Shown in pieces: positions 51,277 to 59,810 of a DNA stretch of 64,000 nt (its first letter is position 1; each line of letters starts with the position of its first letter). Source of the DNA: Actinomadura viridilutea (lineage in GTDB: Bacteria > Actinomycetota > Actinomycetes > Streptosporangiales > Streptosporangiaceae); NCBI GenBank assembly GCA_003001795.1, contig PVNI01000009.1, positions 223,380-287,379 on the forward strand. Direction: 5' to 3'. Both the position numbers and the translations under genes were made by a program. A model generated the notes under the pieces. It made no database searches. It saw only the letters and a program-made list of their open reading frames with translations, and was not told where the DNA came from.

Positions 51277-51981
51277 TCAGGATGCGCTGGAGGCCGAAGG
51301 CCGGTCGAAGCCGATCCAGTTCGTGCACCCGTTGGTCGCTCTGCGTCGGCGCGGGGCGGGGGCCGCCGGTTCCCCCTCCAACCGCACCGATGGACGCGGA
51401 AGTTCCCGCGGAGGAGACAGGCGGGTGTCGCGTTGGAACAGTTCGCCCGCCGGGTAGCCGGGGATGGCGGTGGAGTGCCGCAGCCGGCGAAAGCCCTGTC
51501 GGAGGTAGTAGCGGTGCAGGGCGTAGTTGTCGGCCCACACGTCGATCCGGATCCAGCGGGCGCCGTACTCGGTTCGGGCCCGCCACCCGGCCCAGTCCAG
51601 CAGCCACGCGCCCAGCCCCAGTCCCGCGTACCGGCGGTCGACCACGAGTCGATGCAGGTAGACGGCCGGCTCCGCGCGTTCGTCCGGTGTCCACAGCGCC
51701 TCGTCCGGAGTGGTGGTGACCGTCACGGTGGCGGCGGGAACCGTTCCGTGCCACAGAATCCATGTCTCGCCGCGTGCCAGGGCGGTGCGGATGCGGCGGT
51801 CGCGGTCGCGACGGGTGGGCCATGGTCGGTTCCACTGGGTGGTGCCCTTGGTGCGCAGCCATGCAGCTGCGCTTTCGATCAGTTCGATGATGGTGTGAAG
51901 GTCGTCGGGGGAGGCTGGACGAAGTCGGAAACTGTGTCCCACGTTCGGTCCTGTTCGCGACGCCGAGGCGAGTGGGCTCAT
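51277..51981 (-). CDS. GNAT-family N-acetyltransferase
   Basis: A 234-residue GNAT enzyme. FRLRPASPDDLHTIIELIESAAAWL opens the fold, and LHRLVVDRRYAGLGLGAWLLDWA carries the acetyl-CoA pyrophosphate loop (R-x-x-G-x-G/A). VWADNYALHRYYLRQGFRRL is the C-terminal segment. Substrate unknown. The C-terminal ~40 residues are a basic/proline-rich extension. ATG 51981 is assumed; a TTG at 52023 would add 14 residues. Confidence 0.85.
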   Translation of the reverse strand: MSPLASASRTGPNVGHSFRLRPASPDDLHTIIELIESAAAWLRTKGTTQWNRPWPTRRDRDRRIRTALARGETWILWHGTVPAATVTVTTTPDEALWTPDERAEPAVYLHRLVVDRRYAGLGLGAWLLDWAGWRARTEYGARWIRIDVWADNYALHRYYLRQGFRRLRHSTAIPGYPAGELFQRDTRLSPPRELPRPSVRLEGEPAAPAPRRRRATNGCTNWIGFDRPSASSAS

Positions 51982-52306
51982 CGACCACTCTGTTGACTTG
52001 CCCTTTTTGCCCGATGTAACCAAAGTCGGTCATTACCGTAACTCACGGACAGGGCGTGAACGAAGGGCTGGGCGTCGCCATGCCCGGTGGACGGCACGTG
52101 CCCGGCTGCGATCTGCGGCATCGTCCCAGGCGAACCGGCCGAAAGAGGTCAGAAGGACTGAAAGTTTCCGCGCCACATTCGATATATCAAATATGAAATG
52201 CGACACCGCCGTGCCCCTCATCGGGGAAGGACACGGCGGTGTCAGGCGTGCATGCCGTTTCCCCGTCGGCGCGGTGGACGGGAAACGGGTGAAGCGCAGT
52301 GCCGGC
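51982..52306. other. Intergenic region with promoter-like AT patch and terminator
   Basis: About 325 bp without a gene. It includes the imperfect AT-rich inverted repeat CATTCGATAT/ATATGAAATG (52176-52200) and the terminator at 52202-52243. Confidence 0.5.
52202..52243. terminator. Hairpin downstream of the DUF6292-like gene
   Basis: GACACCGCCGTG (52202-52213) pairs perfectly with CACGGCGGTGTC (52232-52243) around 18 nt, and the inner segment contains a further CCCC/GGGG pairing. Confidence 0.75.
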
Positions 52307-52720
52307 TCAACAGTAGGCCGCGCGCACCCGAGCGTCGAAGCCCTCGGGGTCCTCGAAGTGGTCGCGGAACTTGCGGCGCGGGCCGGTGGCGTCGGCGGCC
52401 ACACGGCGCGCCAGCTCCTGGGGGTCCAGCAGCACATCGACCCCCACGTAGCGCGGGTCGGCCAACTGGGTGCGCACCCCCTGGCGTCCGCTCACGAACC
52501 GGCCCACGCGCCAGCCGGTCTCCTCGTCCCACACCAGGCCGAACGTCTCGTCCCGCAGGCGGCACACGATCGTGGCGTCGCGCGGGCCGGACGGGTCGAG
52601 CCAGGCCGCAACCGGCTCGATGCCCTGCTCGGGCAGTTCCAGCACCGCGCGGGAGATATACGGCCTGAACAGGTCGAGTCGTGGGTCCTCGTGGCGAAGT
52701 GGTAGGGCCTTCTCGGACAT
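52307..52720 (-). CDS. Small protein, DUF6292-like
   Basis: A 137-residue protein. FRPYISRAVLELPEQGIEPVAAWLDPSGPRDATIVCRL, then LVWDEETGWRVGRFVSGRQG, and DPQELARRVAADATGP near the end, resemble the DUF6292 pattern found beside GntR regulators in actinomycetes. There are no membrane or catalytic motifs. The assignment is from memory of the family. It lies on the same strand as and downstream of the GntR gene at 52947 and may share its transcript. Confidence 0.6.
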   Translation of the reverse strand: MSEKALPLRHEDPRLDLFRPYISRAVLELPEQGIEPVAAWLDPSGPRDATIVCRLRDETFGLVWDEETGWRVGRFVSGRQGVRTQLADPRYVGVDVLLDPQELARRVAADATGPRRKFRDHFEDPEGFDARVRAAYC

Positions 52721-52946
52721 CGGCTCTCCATCTAGTCGGAGGCGGCCCGTCGCGGGCCGCCTGTCGGTTGTGAAACACGGAAGACGCGCAACGGCTGCCT
52801 CCCTTTTCCCGCGGAGCCGCGCCCGAACGCAACGAGGACGGCAGGTGCGGGTGTGCGGGATCGCCGCTCACCGTCAAACGACGACCGAGAACGTCCTCGA
52901 CCGGGATCGTTCGTTTCGTGGCCCCCCAGGACGTTGATTTGTTCGT

Positions 52947-53753
52947 TCATCCCCGCCGTCCGTCGTCGACAAGCGGAAGTTTCGCTTCAATGACGAACTC
53001 ATTCCGATCCGTGGGGTAAACGGTGATCGTGTAACGACATGGACGGCCGTCGACGTCATAGGCCGTCCGTCGGTGTTCGACGATCTGAACGCTGCCTTCC
53101 GGGGGCAGGTCGAAGAACTTGGTCTCGTTCTCGTCCGGTGGCCGAACGCGCAGCACGTCCTTGTAGGCGGCCTGCCGGATGCCCAGCTTTTCCTCCAGGT
53201 AGGACATCGCCCCCTCTTCGATGTCCTTGGGCCTCATCAGCTCGGTGGCGCCGCGCTCGACGAACTCGAACGGGTAGTAGGAGGTCTGCATGGACCAGGG
53301 GATGCTGTTGCCGTCTTTGTCGGAGATGTAGCGTCGCTGGTGGCGGCCGACCAGATCCCCGCCTTCGGGGATGTCCAGGGCCTCGCCCTTGAGCTTGTCC
53401 GCCTGCTGGATCTCCACGACCGGTGGCGAAGTGGCCGCCTTGCGTTCCTGCTTCCTGGCCTCGCGGACCCACGCCTTGCCCTCGCCGCCGCTGAAGCCGG
53501 TGTCCTCCTCGGGGGTGAGGGTGATCCGGAAGATCTCCGGCGGCTGCACCACGAACGTGCCCCGCCCCGGCCTGGTCTCCAGCAGGCGCAAGGCCTTCAG
53601 CCTGGTGATCGCATCCCGGATGGTGTTGCGGGCCGCGCCGTACTCCGCCGCCAGCTCCTTTTCGGTCTTGAGCTGCTGCCCGGGACGGAGGTGCCCCTCC
53701 CGGATCTTCTCGCGCAGGTCGGCAGCGATCTCCTCATACCGGGGAGTCGGCAC
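52947..53753 (-). CDS. GntR/HutC-type regulator with UTRA domain
   Basis: A 268-residue regulator. The winged helix is YEEIAADLREKIREGHLRPGQQLKTEKELAAEYGAARNTIRDAITRLKALRLLETRPGRGTFV, and a UTRA ligand domain follows (VGRHQRRYISDKDGNSIPWSMQTSYYPFEFVERG), ending YTITVYPTDRNEFVIE. A second copy of the same length lies at 55706. The ATG at 53753 is followed upstream by several GGGATGA-type elements. The ligand is unknown. It could control the DUF6292-like gene and the divergent small-gene cluster. Confidence 0.88.
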   Translation of the reverse strand: MPTPRYEEIAADLREKIREGHLRPGQQLKTEKELAAEYGAARNTIRDAITRLKALRLLETRPGRGTFVVQPPEIFRITLTPEEDTGFSGGEGKAWVREARKQERKAATSPPVVEIQQADKLKGEALDIPEGGDLVGRHQRRYISDKDGNSIPWSMQTSYYPFEFVERGATELMRPKDIEEGAMSYLEEKLGIRQAAYKDVLRVRPPDENETKFFDLPPEGSVQIVEHRRTAYDVDGRPCRYTITVYPTDRNEFVIEAKLPLVDDGRRG

Positions 53754-53804
53754 AGCACCCTCCCTCCTAGGTCATCCCCATCATCCCAATGTCTGGGGTG
53801 AAAG

Positions 53805-53840
53805 GGATGAGCCCTTCCATGCTAACAAGGGGGCTCATCC
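53805..53840. promoter_or_regulatory. 10-bp inverted repeat upstream of GntR gene
   Basis: GGATGAGCCC (53805-53814) and GGGCTCATCC (53831-53840) are exact complements 16 bp apart. It lies in the divergent region and is a candidate GntR operator. Confidence 0.55.
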
Positions 53841-53853
53841 AGACGCAGCCCCC

Positions 53854-54102
53854 ATGATCAAACGTTTATGTCCAGAGTGTCCCGGTTATACCAAAGGTTG
53901 GGATGACTGGTATGAGTCCCTCAGGTGGTCTAAGCCCCCTCAATGGGGTGCGTCACCTGACCTAATCCATCCCATCGTTCGATGGTCACGTGAGACCGCT
54001 CGGGAGGTGTCCACAGGTTTCCGGATCGTCTCGCCGTCACCGGCTCATCGCCCTGGAGCCGCTCGGAGGGACGTCAACGATGAGAGGAAGACCACCGCAT
54101 GA
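53854..54102 (+). CDS. Small CPEC-containing protein, doubtful
   Basis: An 82-residue frame, MIKRLCPECPGYTKGWDDWYESLRWSKPPQWG..., with a CxxC near the start. Its TGA overlaps the next ATG (ATGA). Its codons are low in G+C at position three (TTA, CTA, TGT, AAA), unlike neighbours, and it covers a likely operator (53921-53960). It may be foreign or may simply be regulatory DNA. Confidence 0.35.
   Translation: MIKRLCPECPGYTKGWDDWYESLRWSKPPQWGASPDLIHPIVRWSRETAREVSTGFRIVSPSPAHRPGAARRDVNDERKTTA
53921..53960. promoter_or_regulatory. Nested inverted repeats with CAATGGGG core
   Basis: TCAGGTG (53921-53927) pairs with CACCTGA (53954-53960), enclosing CCCC-tcaat-GGGG (53936-53948). The CAATGGGG core recurs upstream of the second GntR gene at 55632-55646. 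Confidence 0.45.
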
Positions 54103-54311
54103 TCGGCACCTGGATCGCCTGCTCGTCACTCGCCGCCTTCGGGCTGTATCTCGCCCTGTGTGCGGCGTTCGGACTGCACAGCCGTCGCGCCAACTTCGAC
54201 CGCCCGGTTCCGCCCGGCCGGGCAGACACCCCGCCCGCCGTCCGTCCCGGAATGGAGTCCCTCCTCCGGCAGGTGGCGGGTCTCTACGTGTATCGCTCCT
54301 CCGGACGGTGA
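54099..54311 (+). CDS. 70-residue single-pass membrane protein
   Basis: One hydrophobic helix (WIACSSLAAFGLYLALCAAFGL) is followed by a basic, proline-rich stretch and a short amphipathic end (GMESLLRQVAGLYVYR). Its TGA overlaps the GTG of the next small frame. Not recognised. The chain of 4-bp overlaps with neighbouring small frames is the main evidence that it is a gene. Confidence 0.55.
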   Translation: MIGTWIACSSLAAFGLYLALCAAFGLHSRRANFDRPVPPGRADTPPAVRPGMESLLRQVAGLYVYRSSGR

Positions 54312-54424
54312 CCTCCGTGCGTCAAACCATCGTGAGGCATGGCCGCACCGCCGACCCGGCCGCCGCCCCGCCGCCGGCGGCGTCGGCAGGCGGACGCGGC
54401 GTGAGAGCAAAGGAAGTCACGTGA
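54308..54424 (+). CDS. 38-residue peptide in small-gene chain
   Basis: The GTG overlaps the previous stop and its own TGA overlaps the next GTG (GTGA at both ends). The sequence starts VTSVRQTIVRHGRTADP and is Ala/Pro-rich. No similarity recognised; it rests on the overlap pattern. Confidence 0.4.
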   Translation: MTSVRQTIVRHGRTADPAAAPPPAASAGGRGVRAKEVT

Positions 54425-54585
54425 AGCCCCCGGTGATCACTCACACCGATCTGAGCGCGGAAGAGCCGACCGGGCGCGCCGACCCGGTGATAACCGCCGA
54501 GCGCGAGTCCGGTGCCGCCTCCGCGCCGGACCAGGACCGACCGCACAAGGACATGGGGGACGACGGCTCGTCCCCCGACGTCTGA
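54421..54585 (+). CDS. 54-residue acidic protein in small-gene chain
   Basis: It starts VKPPVITHTDLSAEEPTGRA and ends GDDGSSPDV. It is rich in Asp/Glu/Pro and likely disordered. AAAGGAAG lies just before the GTG, and third-position G+C is high, as in real genes here. Not recognised. Confidence 0.5.
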   Translation: MKPPVITHTDLSAEEPTGRADPVITAERESGAASAPDQDRPHKDMGDDGSSPDV

Positions 54586-54598
54586 GAGACCGACGGCG

Positions 54599-54739
54599 AT
54601 GAGGGACGCACCCCCTCCCGTCAACCGACCGACCACCCCACCGCACATGCCATGGCCGCGTCGCAGGCGGGACATCCGGTGCCCGCCGCGACCGGCCTAT
54701 TCGCGTCGGTCGAACGCGCCCCAGGCCGTCACAGCATGA
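54599..54739 (+). CDS. 46-residue basic frame, doubtful
   Basis: It begins MRDAPPPVNRPTTPPHMPWP and is rich in Arg and Pro. It lies 13 bp after the previous stop with only a weak GAGAG upstream. It may be the last member of the small-gene chain or chance. Confidence 0.25.
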   Translation: MRDAPPPVNRPTTPPHMPWPRRRRDIRCPPRPAYSRRSNAPQAVTA

Positions 54740-55054
54740 GGCCGGGGAGCACGCGGACGCGGTAGCGGCTGACCGCTTTGTCGAAACGGGTGGTGCCGAC
54801 TCGGAACTACTTGCCGGTGGAAGCAGCATTTGACCACTATGCGGCGTTTGCAACGTTTCGCGTCTAGGAAGGCAGAGCCTGCCGCGGCTGTCCTGGGAGG
54901 CTCGGGTGACGTGCAGGTCAGGAGCGGAGATCACCTCGTGGCGCCGACGCGGCTGGCTCCGGAAACGGCGGGCGGCGTAGCCCTCGCCCCGCCGGCGGGG
55001 ACATCCTGACGGGTGCGTGAACGCCTGCCGCCTGGATTGCGGTCTTGATATTGA
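54740..55054. other. Gene-free stretch
   Basis: About 315 bp without a supported gene or structure, next to the cyclase-like remnant. Confidence 0.4.
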
Positions 55055-55576
55055 TCACGAACCTCGACCGCACGCTGAACATTGGGCATCTCTATTTGGC
55101 GCCGGCTTGCCAGGAAGTCGGCGTATCCAACGCCATGCCGAGTCACCGGCGAGGCTGTCAGGCAAGCAGGCGGCAACTTCACCAGGTCGCCAAGTGTGAC
55201 GCCCAGCGTGGCAGTAGACCACCGGCACAAGGTGCTGCCTGACACGCAGAATGGTCCACGGTCCAGTCGGACCGTCTCCACTTCCATGCGGTGCGGCCCC
55301 TTCATCCGTGACACGCACACAGGTCATGACAAGCCCGCCCCACGGAATCAGTTCGTCGTGTGGCACCGCTATCAGGCCGATCCAGCGGCGCGCATGCCGG
55401 GTGCGCGCATGTACCCCCTGCTCCTCGGAAGTGCGGCGCAGGTCGCCGAAGCCGTTGATGTCGACGGCGATGAGCATGCAGTGGAACCAGTCCTCGCCAT
55501 GTGACCAGAGGGTGAGGTGGACGTCGGTCCCTTCGCGCAGAGCAGCCTGAAACGTACCGGTATACCCATATCGATA
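55055..55576 (-). pseudogene. Truncated class III cyclase-like gene
   Basis: The frame is open from 55576 downward without a good start. Around 55395-55536 it reads VHLTLWSHGEDWFHC then MLIAVDINGFGDLRRTSEEQ, which matches the start of the cyclase-homology domain in the 48986-50539 protein (FADVVGFSDPRRT). After GVHARTRH the similarity ends, third-position G+C falls, and an unrelated tail runs to the stop. An ATG at 55477 exists. This looks like a decayed 5' fragment. Confidence 0.5.
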
Positions 55577-55631
55577 TCAACTCATGCACATATCAACCTT
55601 TCTGAGTTAGTAAGTTCGGGGTGTTTGAACC

Positions 55632-55646
55632 ATCCCCAATGGGGAT
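55632..55646. promoter_or_regulatory. ATCCCC-AAT-GGGGAT palindrome before second GntR gene
   Basis: Arms of 6 bp around AAT, about 60 bp before the GTG at 55706. The CAATGGGG half is shared with 53935-53948 near the paralogous regulator. Confidence 0.55.
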
Positions 55647-55705
55647 TGTTAAGACGGTAAGCTTCTATCACAAGATGGGTCAGTGTGACGTTTGGGAAGG
55701 CTGTA

Positions 55706-56512
55706 GTGATTGATCCACCGATGTACCAGCGGATCGCGCAGGACCTTCGGCGGCGTATCGCTGCGGGAGAACTGCCCCCCGGCTCCCAGCTGCCGACCGA
55801 ACCGGAGCTGCGCCAGAAGTACAGCGCCTCGCGCAACACCGTCCGCGACGCGATCAAGGTGCTGATCCGGGACGGGCTGGTGATCGCTCAGGCCGGCCGC
55901 GGCACCTTCGTGTCGAACGAGATCGACCCCTTTGTCACCACGCTCACCAACGAACCCAGGACGGACTTCGGCGGCGGTGAGGGCGTGGCGTACATGTCCG
56001 AAGTCCGCATGCGCAAGCGCGAACCCAGCTACTCCCAGCCCCAGGTCGAGATTCAGAACGCCACCGCGCTGATCGCTGAGCGGCTGCGTGTAGAAGAGGG
56101 AACGAAGGTCGTCAGCCGCCACCAGAGGCGGTTCATCGACGACAAGCCCTACTCGCTCCAGACCTCCTGGTACCCGTTCCGCCTCGTGGAACGGGGTGCG
56201 GTCAAGCTGCTGCAGGCCATCGACGTGCAGCCGGGGGTTGTCGCCTACCTTGAGGAGACGCTGGGCATCGTGCAGGTCGGCTACCAGGACCTCATTTGGG
56301 TGCGGCCGCCCGACGACTTCGAGAGCGCCTTCTTTGAGCTCACGCGGGGCAGCGGCGTCGCGATGTGCGAGATCGCTCGGACCGCCTTCGACGCCGAGGG
56401 GCAGCCGTTCCGGCTCACCATCACCGTCTATCCCACCGACCGCAATCGCTTCCTGATCAACGTCGGGGACGTGCCGAAGGACGCGATGACCTTGACCGAC
56501 GACACCGACTGA
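55706..56512 (+). CDS. GntR/HutC-type regulator with UTRA domain, paralogue
   Basis: A 268-residue regulator, the same length as that at 52947. The winged helix is MYQRIAQDLRRRIAAGELPPGSQLPTEPELRQKYSASRNTVRDAIKVL, and the UTRA domain has VVSRHQRRFIDDKPYSLQTSWYPFRLVERG and ends LTITVYPTDRNRFLI. GTG 55706 has GGAAGG 5 nt upstream and is preferred to GTG 55685. A CAATGGGG palindrome lies in its promoter region. The two proteins probably compete for or share sites. Confidence 0.88.
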   Translation: MIDPPMYQRIAQDLRRRIAAGELPPGSQLPTEPELRQKYSASRNTVRDAIKVLIRDGLVIAQAGRGTFVSNEIDPFVTTLTNEPRTDFGGGEGVAYMSEVRMRKREPSYSQPQVEIQNATALIAERLRVEEGTKVVSRHQRRFIDDKPYSLQTSWYPFRLVERGAVKLLQAIDVQPGVVAYLEETLGIVQVGYQDLIWVRPPDDFESAFFELTRGSGVAMCEIARTAFDAEGQPFRLTITVYPTDRNRFLINVGDVPKDAMTLTDDTD

Positions 56513-56567
56513 GCCCCAAGGGCTTGCCAACGCGAGGGACCCTGTTTGAGAAGCCCACGGCCGGTGA

Positions 56568-59141
56568 TCATTCTTGGCGTCGCACTGTCGCGGAGACGCC
56601 GTGATCCATCACGGTGGCTTCGTCCTTTGTGAGGGCGTCGCGCCAGTCGGGGCTGGTGGTGAGGACCGTCAGGCGCTGGGTGGCGCGGGAGACGGCGACA
56701 TAGAGGACGCGCAGGCCGCGGGGCGACTGGGCGGCGACCGTCTCCGGGGCGACGATCACGGCGGCGTCGAACTCCAGGCCCTTGGCCTCCAGCACGTCGA
56801 GCACCTGGACGCGTTCGGGGAACCCGGCGGCCAGGCGGTCGCGGTCGGCGGCGTTCCACGACGCGGCGCCGTCGGACGGAACGTCGTCGGGCAGGGCGGC
56901 GAGCGGGAGGGCGGTCTGGCCGCCCGGGTCGCTGTCGGCCGGGGCGAGCTCGCGCGGGACGATCACGCCGATCGTGCCTTCCACCTGGGTGAGCAGCTCC
57001 TCCGTGGCGGCGCGGGCGGACGGCAGCAGGTCCGGGCCGGGGACGACGCGGATGACCGGTTCGATGCCGGAGGTGCGGACAGCCCGGGCCGGGCGGGCCT
57101 CGGGCAGCGCCATCGCCAGCACCCGGGACGCCACCGCGGCGATCTCGGTGGAGTTGCGGTAGTTGGTGGTCAGCTCGTACTCGTAAAGGGCGCGGACGGC
57201 GGGCTTGCGCGGGCGGCGGGAGCGGGACGGGCGGGCGGCGCGCCGGGACGCGGGCTTGTTGAGGCCCAGCGCGGCGTCCATCGCCTTGCGGGCGGCGTCC
57301 AGGTCCTCCCAGGCGCTCTGCGCCGGGTCCTCGACGATCGTCCAGCTCGCGTGGCGGCCGCGGCGGCCGAGCATGCGCCACTGCATGGGCGACAGGTCCT
57401 GCGCCTCGTCCACCACGATGTGGGCGTATTCGGGGCGCTCCTCGACGACCTCGTCGTCGACCCGGCGGGCCCGCTCCAGCCGTTCGATGGACGTGGTGAG
57501 CTCCCGGATCTCCGGCTCCCAGTGCTCGTCGGCCGCCTCCTCGCCGGTGAGGATGTCGACGCCGTCGACGATGAACGGGTCGTCCTCGGCGGCGCGGCGC
57601 CGCGGCGACGGGCGGGGCGGGGAGCCGAGCAGCGCGTCGATCTCGTCCAGCAGCGCGATGTCCTGGTAGGTCAGCACGGGCTCGGCGTCGTCGCGCAGCG
57701 ACGCCGCCCAGGACGCGGCCAGCCGGGCGACGGCGTCGCGGTCCAGGTCGCGGCCGGCGGCGCGGCGCAGCCGTTCCGGGTCGGCGAGGGAGCGCAGCAC
57801 GTCCAGCGGGCGCCGCAGCGGCCACCAGGCGACCAGGAACCGGGTGAACTCCGGCTGCTCGCGGACGCGGGCGTCGAACTCCTCCCGGCGGGCGTCGCCC
57901 CCGCGCGAGCGGGCGCGGGGCCGGGGCCGGGCGTCGTCCTCGTCCAGCGGGGCGAGGCCGTCGGCCGCCAGCAGCGCGTTCCACAGGCCGGCGTCGGCCT
58001 GGTCGGCCTGGGCGGCGGCCTCGGGGCCGCCGACGTCGGTGAAGCGTTCCCACAGCGCGTCCAGCAGCGCCTCGGCGGCGCGGGCGCGGGCACCGTTGAT
58101 CGAGCCGCGGCTGCGCCGGTGCAGGTCGGCGCGCAGCCGGTCGAGCCGGGCCCGGTCCAGGCGGACGACCACGCCCTTGTACGCGACGCGCAGCTCGTCC
58201 GGCGCGCCGGGCGGGTGGTCGGTGACGGCGCGGCGCAGCACCCGCGCCATGACCTCCGAGCCCTTGATCCGGGCCAGGTCCGGGGTGTCGTGGGTGCGGG
58301 CCGACACCCCGTCCACCAGGTCGCCCAGGGACCGCAGCGCCGCCGACTCCTCCCCGAGGGACGGCAGGACGCGTTCGATGTAGGAGGTGAAGCGCCGGTT
58401 GGGGCCCACCACCAGCACGCCGCGCGACCCGAACCGCCGCCGGTGCCGGAACAGCAGGTAGGCCACGCGGTGCAGGGCGACGGCGGTCTTGCCGGTGCCG
58501 GGGGCGCCGCGCACCAGCACGATGCCGTCGGCGGGCGCGCGGATCACCTCGTCCTGCTCACGCTGGATGGTGGCCACGATGTCGCGCATGGCGCCCTCGC
58601 GGGTGCGCGCGAGGGAGGCCAGGAAGGCGCCGTCGCCGACCACCGCCATGTCGCCCGCGGCGGACGGGTCGAGCAGGTCGTCCTCCAGGTCGACCACCGT
58701 GTGGCCGCGCGAGTGCAGGACGCGGCGGCGCACCACGCCGCGCGGGTCCTCGGGGGTGGCGCGGTAGAAGTCCTCGGCGGCGGGCGCCCGCCAGTCGATG
58801 ACCAGCGGGTCATGGTCGCGGGTGCGGACGCCGATGCGGCCGATGTAGCGGACCTCCCCGCCGGCCAGGTCGAGGCGCCCGAACACCAGGCCGTCGTCGG
58901 CGACGTCGAGGGCCTGGGCGCGCAGCGCCGCCTGATGCACCATCGCGTCCCGGTCGACCAGCGCCCCCTGGGTGCCCACCAGCGCCTGCCGGTAGCCCTC
59001 GCGCAATAGCGCCTTGGCGTCCTCGCGCATCTCCTCGAGCCGCGCGTAGGCCACGTCCACGAACCGCTGCTCGGCGGCGATCTCCTGGTCCTTGACCGTC
59101 TCCGTGGTCTCGGCGGACCCATCCGTCACCGGGGACGACAT
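56568..59141 (-). CDS. HelD-like UvrD-family helicase
   Basis: An 857-residue protein. The N-terminal coiled coil (DQEIAAEQRFVDVAYARLEEM) and YIGRIGVRTRDHDPLVIDWRAPAAEDFYRATPEDPRGVVRRR are typical of HelD. Walker A is GAPGTGKTAVALHR, and the Walker B is VVDEAQDLSP. C-terminal helicase motifs (TNYRNSTEIA, VLEAKGLEFDAAVIV, YVAVSRATQRL) follow. HelD proteins bind RNA polymerase and recycle stalled complexes; some (HelR) give rifampicin tolerance. The RAE element that marks helR was not seen upstream. Confidence 0.88.
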   Translation of the reverse strand: MSSPVTDGSAETTETVKDQEIAAEQRFVDVAYARLEEMREDAKALLREGYRQALVGTQGALVDRDAMVHQAALRAQALDVADDGLVFGRLDLAGGEVRYIGRIGVRTRDHDPLVIDWRAPAAEDFYRATPEDPRGVVRRRVLHSRGHTVVDLEDDLLDPSAAGDMAVVGDGAFLASLARTREGAMRDIVATIQREQDEVIRAPADGIVLVRGAPGTGKTAVALHRVAYLLFRHRRRFGSRGVLVVGPNRRFTSYIERVLPSLGEESAALRSLGDLVDGVSARTHDTPDLARIKGSEVMARVLRRAVTDHPPGAPDELRVAYKGVVVRLDRARLDRLRADLHRRSRGSINGARARAAEALLDALWERFTDVGGPEAAAQADQADAGLWNALLAADGLAPLDEDDARPRPRARSRGGDARREEFDARVREQPEFTRFLVAWWPLRRPLDVLRSLADPERLRRAAGRDLDRDAVARLAASWAASLRDDAEPVLTYQDIALLDEIDALLGSPPRPSPRRRAAEDDPFIVDGVDILTGEEAADEHWEPEIRELTTSIERLERARRVDDEVVEERPEYAHIVVDEAQDLSPMQWRMLGRRGRHASWTIVEDPAQSAWEDLDAARKAMDAALGLNKPASRRAARPSRSRRPRKPAVRALYEYELTTNYRNSTEIAAVASRVLAMALPEARPARAVRTSGIEPVIRVVPGPDLLPSARAATEELLTQVEGTIGVIVPRELAPADSDPGGQTALPLAALPDDVPSDGAASWNAADRDRLAAGFPERVQVLDVLEAKGLEFDAAVIVAPETVAAQSPRGLRVLYVAVSRATQRLTVLTTSPDWRDALTKDEATVMDHGVSATVRRQE

Positions 59142-59250
59142 TCGGGCTGCTCCCTCGCGACCTGCGCTGACCTGCTGTTCCTCAGTGGTGGTGTCCGTCC
59201 CCTGAAGGGGGCGAAAGAGACAGCTTATGCGGTCGCCGGGCGGCGTCGCC

Positions 59251-59748
59251 CTAGCCCGCCGACACCCTGCCGGTCTCCACCGCGGCCTTGACGCCCTCCA
59301 GGGTCCGCCGCATGCCCCGCCGGTTCACCTCGGCGCGCCGCTCGGCGGGGACGCCGGTGAACACCCTGCCCAGCAGGGACACCAACGCGGCCCCCCGTGT
59401 GTCGCGGCGCAGATCATGCCAGTACTCGGTGAGGCGCGTGGTGTTCGGACCCACCCCCTCGATCCGGTAGCCCCACACCGCGACCGGCATCCCGAAGCTC
59501 GACACCCGGAACGCGAACACCTCGCCCGGGACGGCCGCGGTGACCTCGCAGGTGGTGAACCACACCCGGGCGCCGATCCGGTTGAAGCCGACGAACCGGG
59601 TCCCCACGTCGACGGGCCCGCGCACCCACACCGAGAACAGCTCCGGGCTCCAGTCGGTCATCCGCCGCAGGTCGGTCACCGCCGCGTACACCGCGGCGGG
59701 AGCGGCGTCGATCAGCACGCTCTCCTCGGCCACCCACTCGCGTTCCAT
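59251..59748 (-). CDS. SRPBCC-family (polyketide cyclase-like) protein
   Basis: A 165-residue START-fold protein. VAEESVLIDAAPAAVYAAVTDLRRMTDWSPELFSV is the typical N-terminus of the polyketide_cyc2 group, and VGTRFVGFNRIGARVWFTTCEVTAAVPGEVFAFRV the following sheet. It binds a small hydrophobic ligand in a helix-grip pocket; the ligand is unknown. ATG 59748 is chosen; a GTG upstream adds six residues. Confidence 0.82.
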   Translation of the reverse strand: MEREWVAEESVLIDAAPAAVYAAVTDLRRMTDWSPELFSVWVRGPVDVGTRFVGFNRIGARVWFTTCEVTAAVPGEVFAFRVSSFGMPVAVWGYRIEGVGPNTTRLTEYWHDLRRDTRGAALVSLLGRVFTGVPAERRAEVNRRGMRRTLEGVKAAVETGRVSAG

Positions 59749-59810
59749 GCCCCGATGATCCCGCACCCGGTGACCCGCCGGTCAGGGCGGGGGCGGCGGC
59801 CCGGGGCCGG

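Noticed and set aside
53854..53960. Firm call of a CPEC zinc-ribbon protein
   Set aside because: Codon use is unlike the neighbours and the sequence doubles as a likely operator, so it is listed only at low confidence.
59142..59250. Rifampicin-associated element upstream of the HelD-like gene
   Set aside because: No sequence resembling the 19-bp inverted repeat was found by eye in the upstream region.
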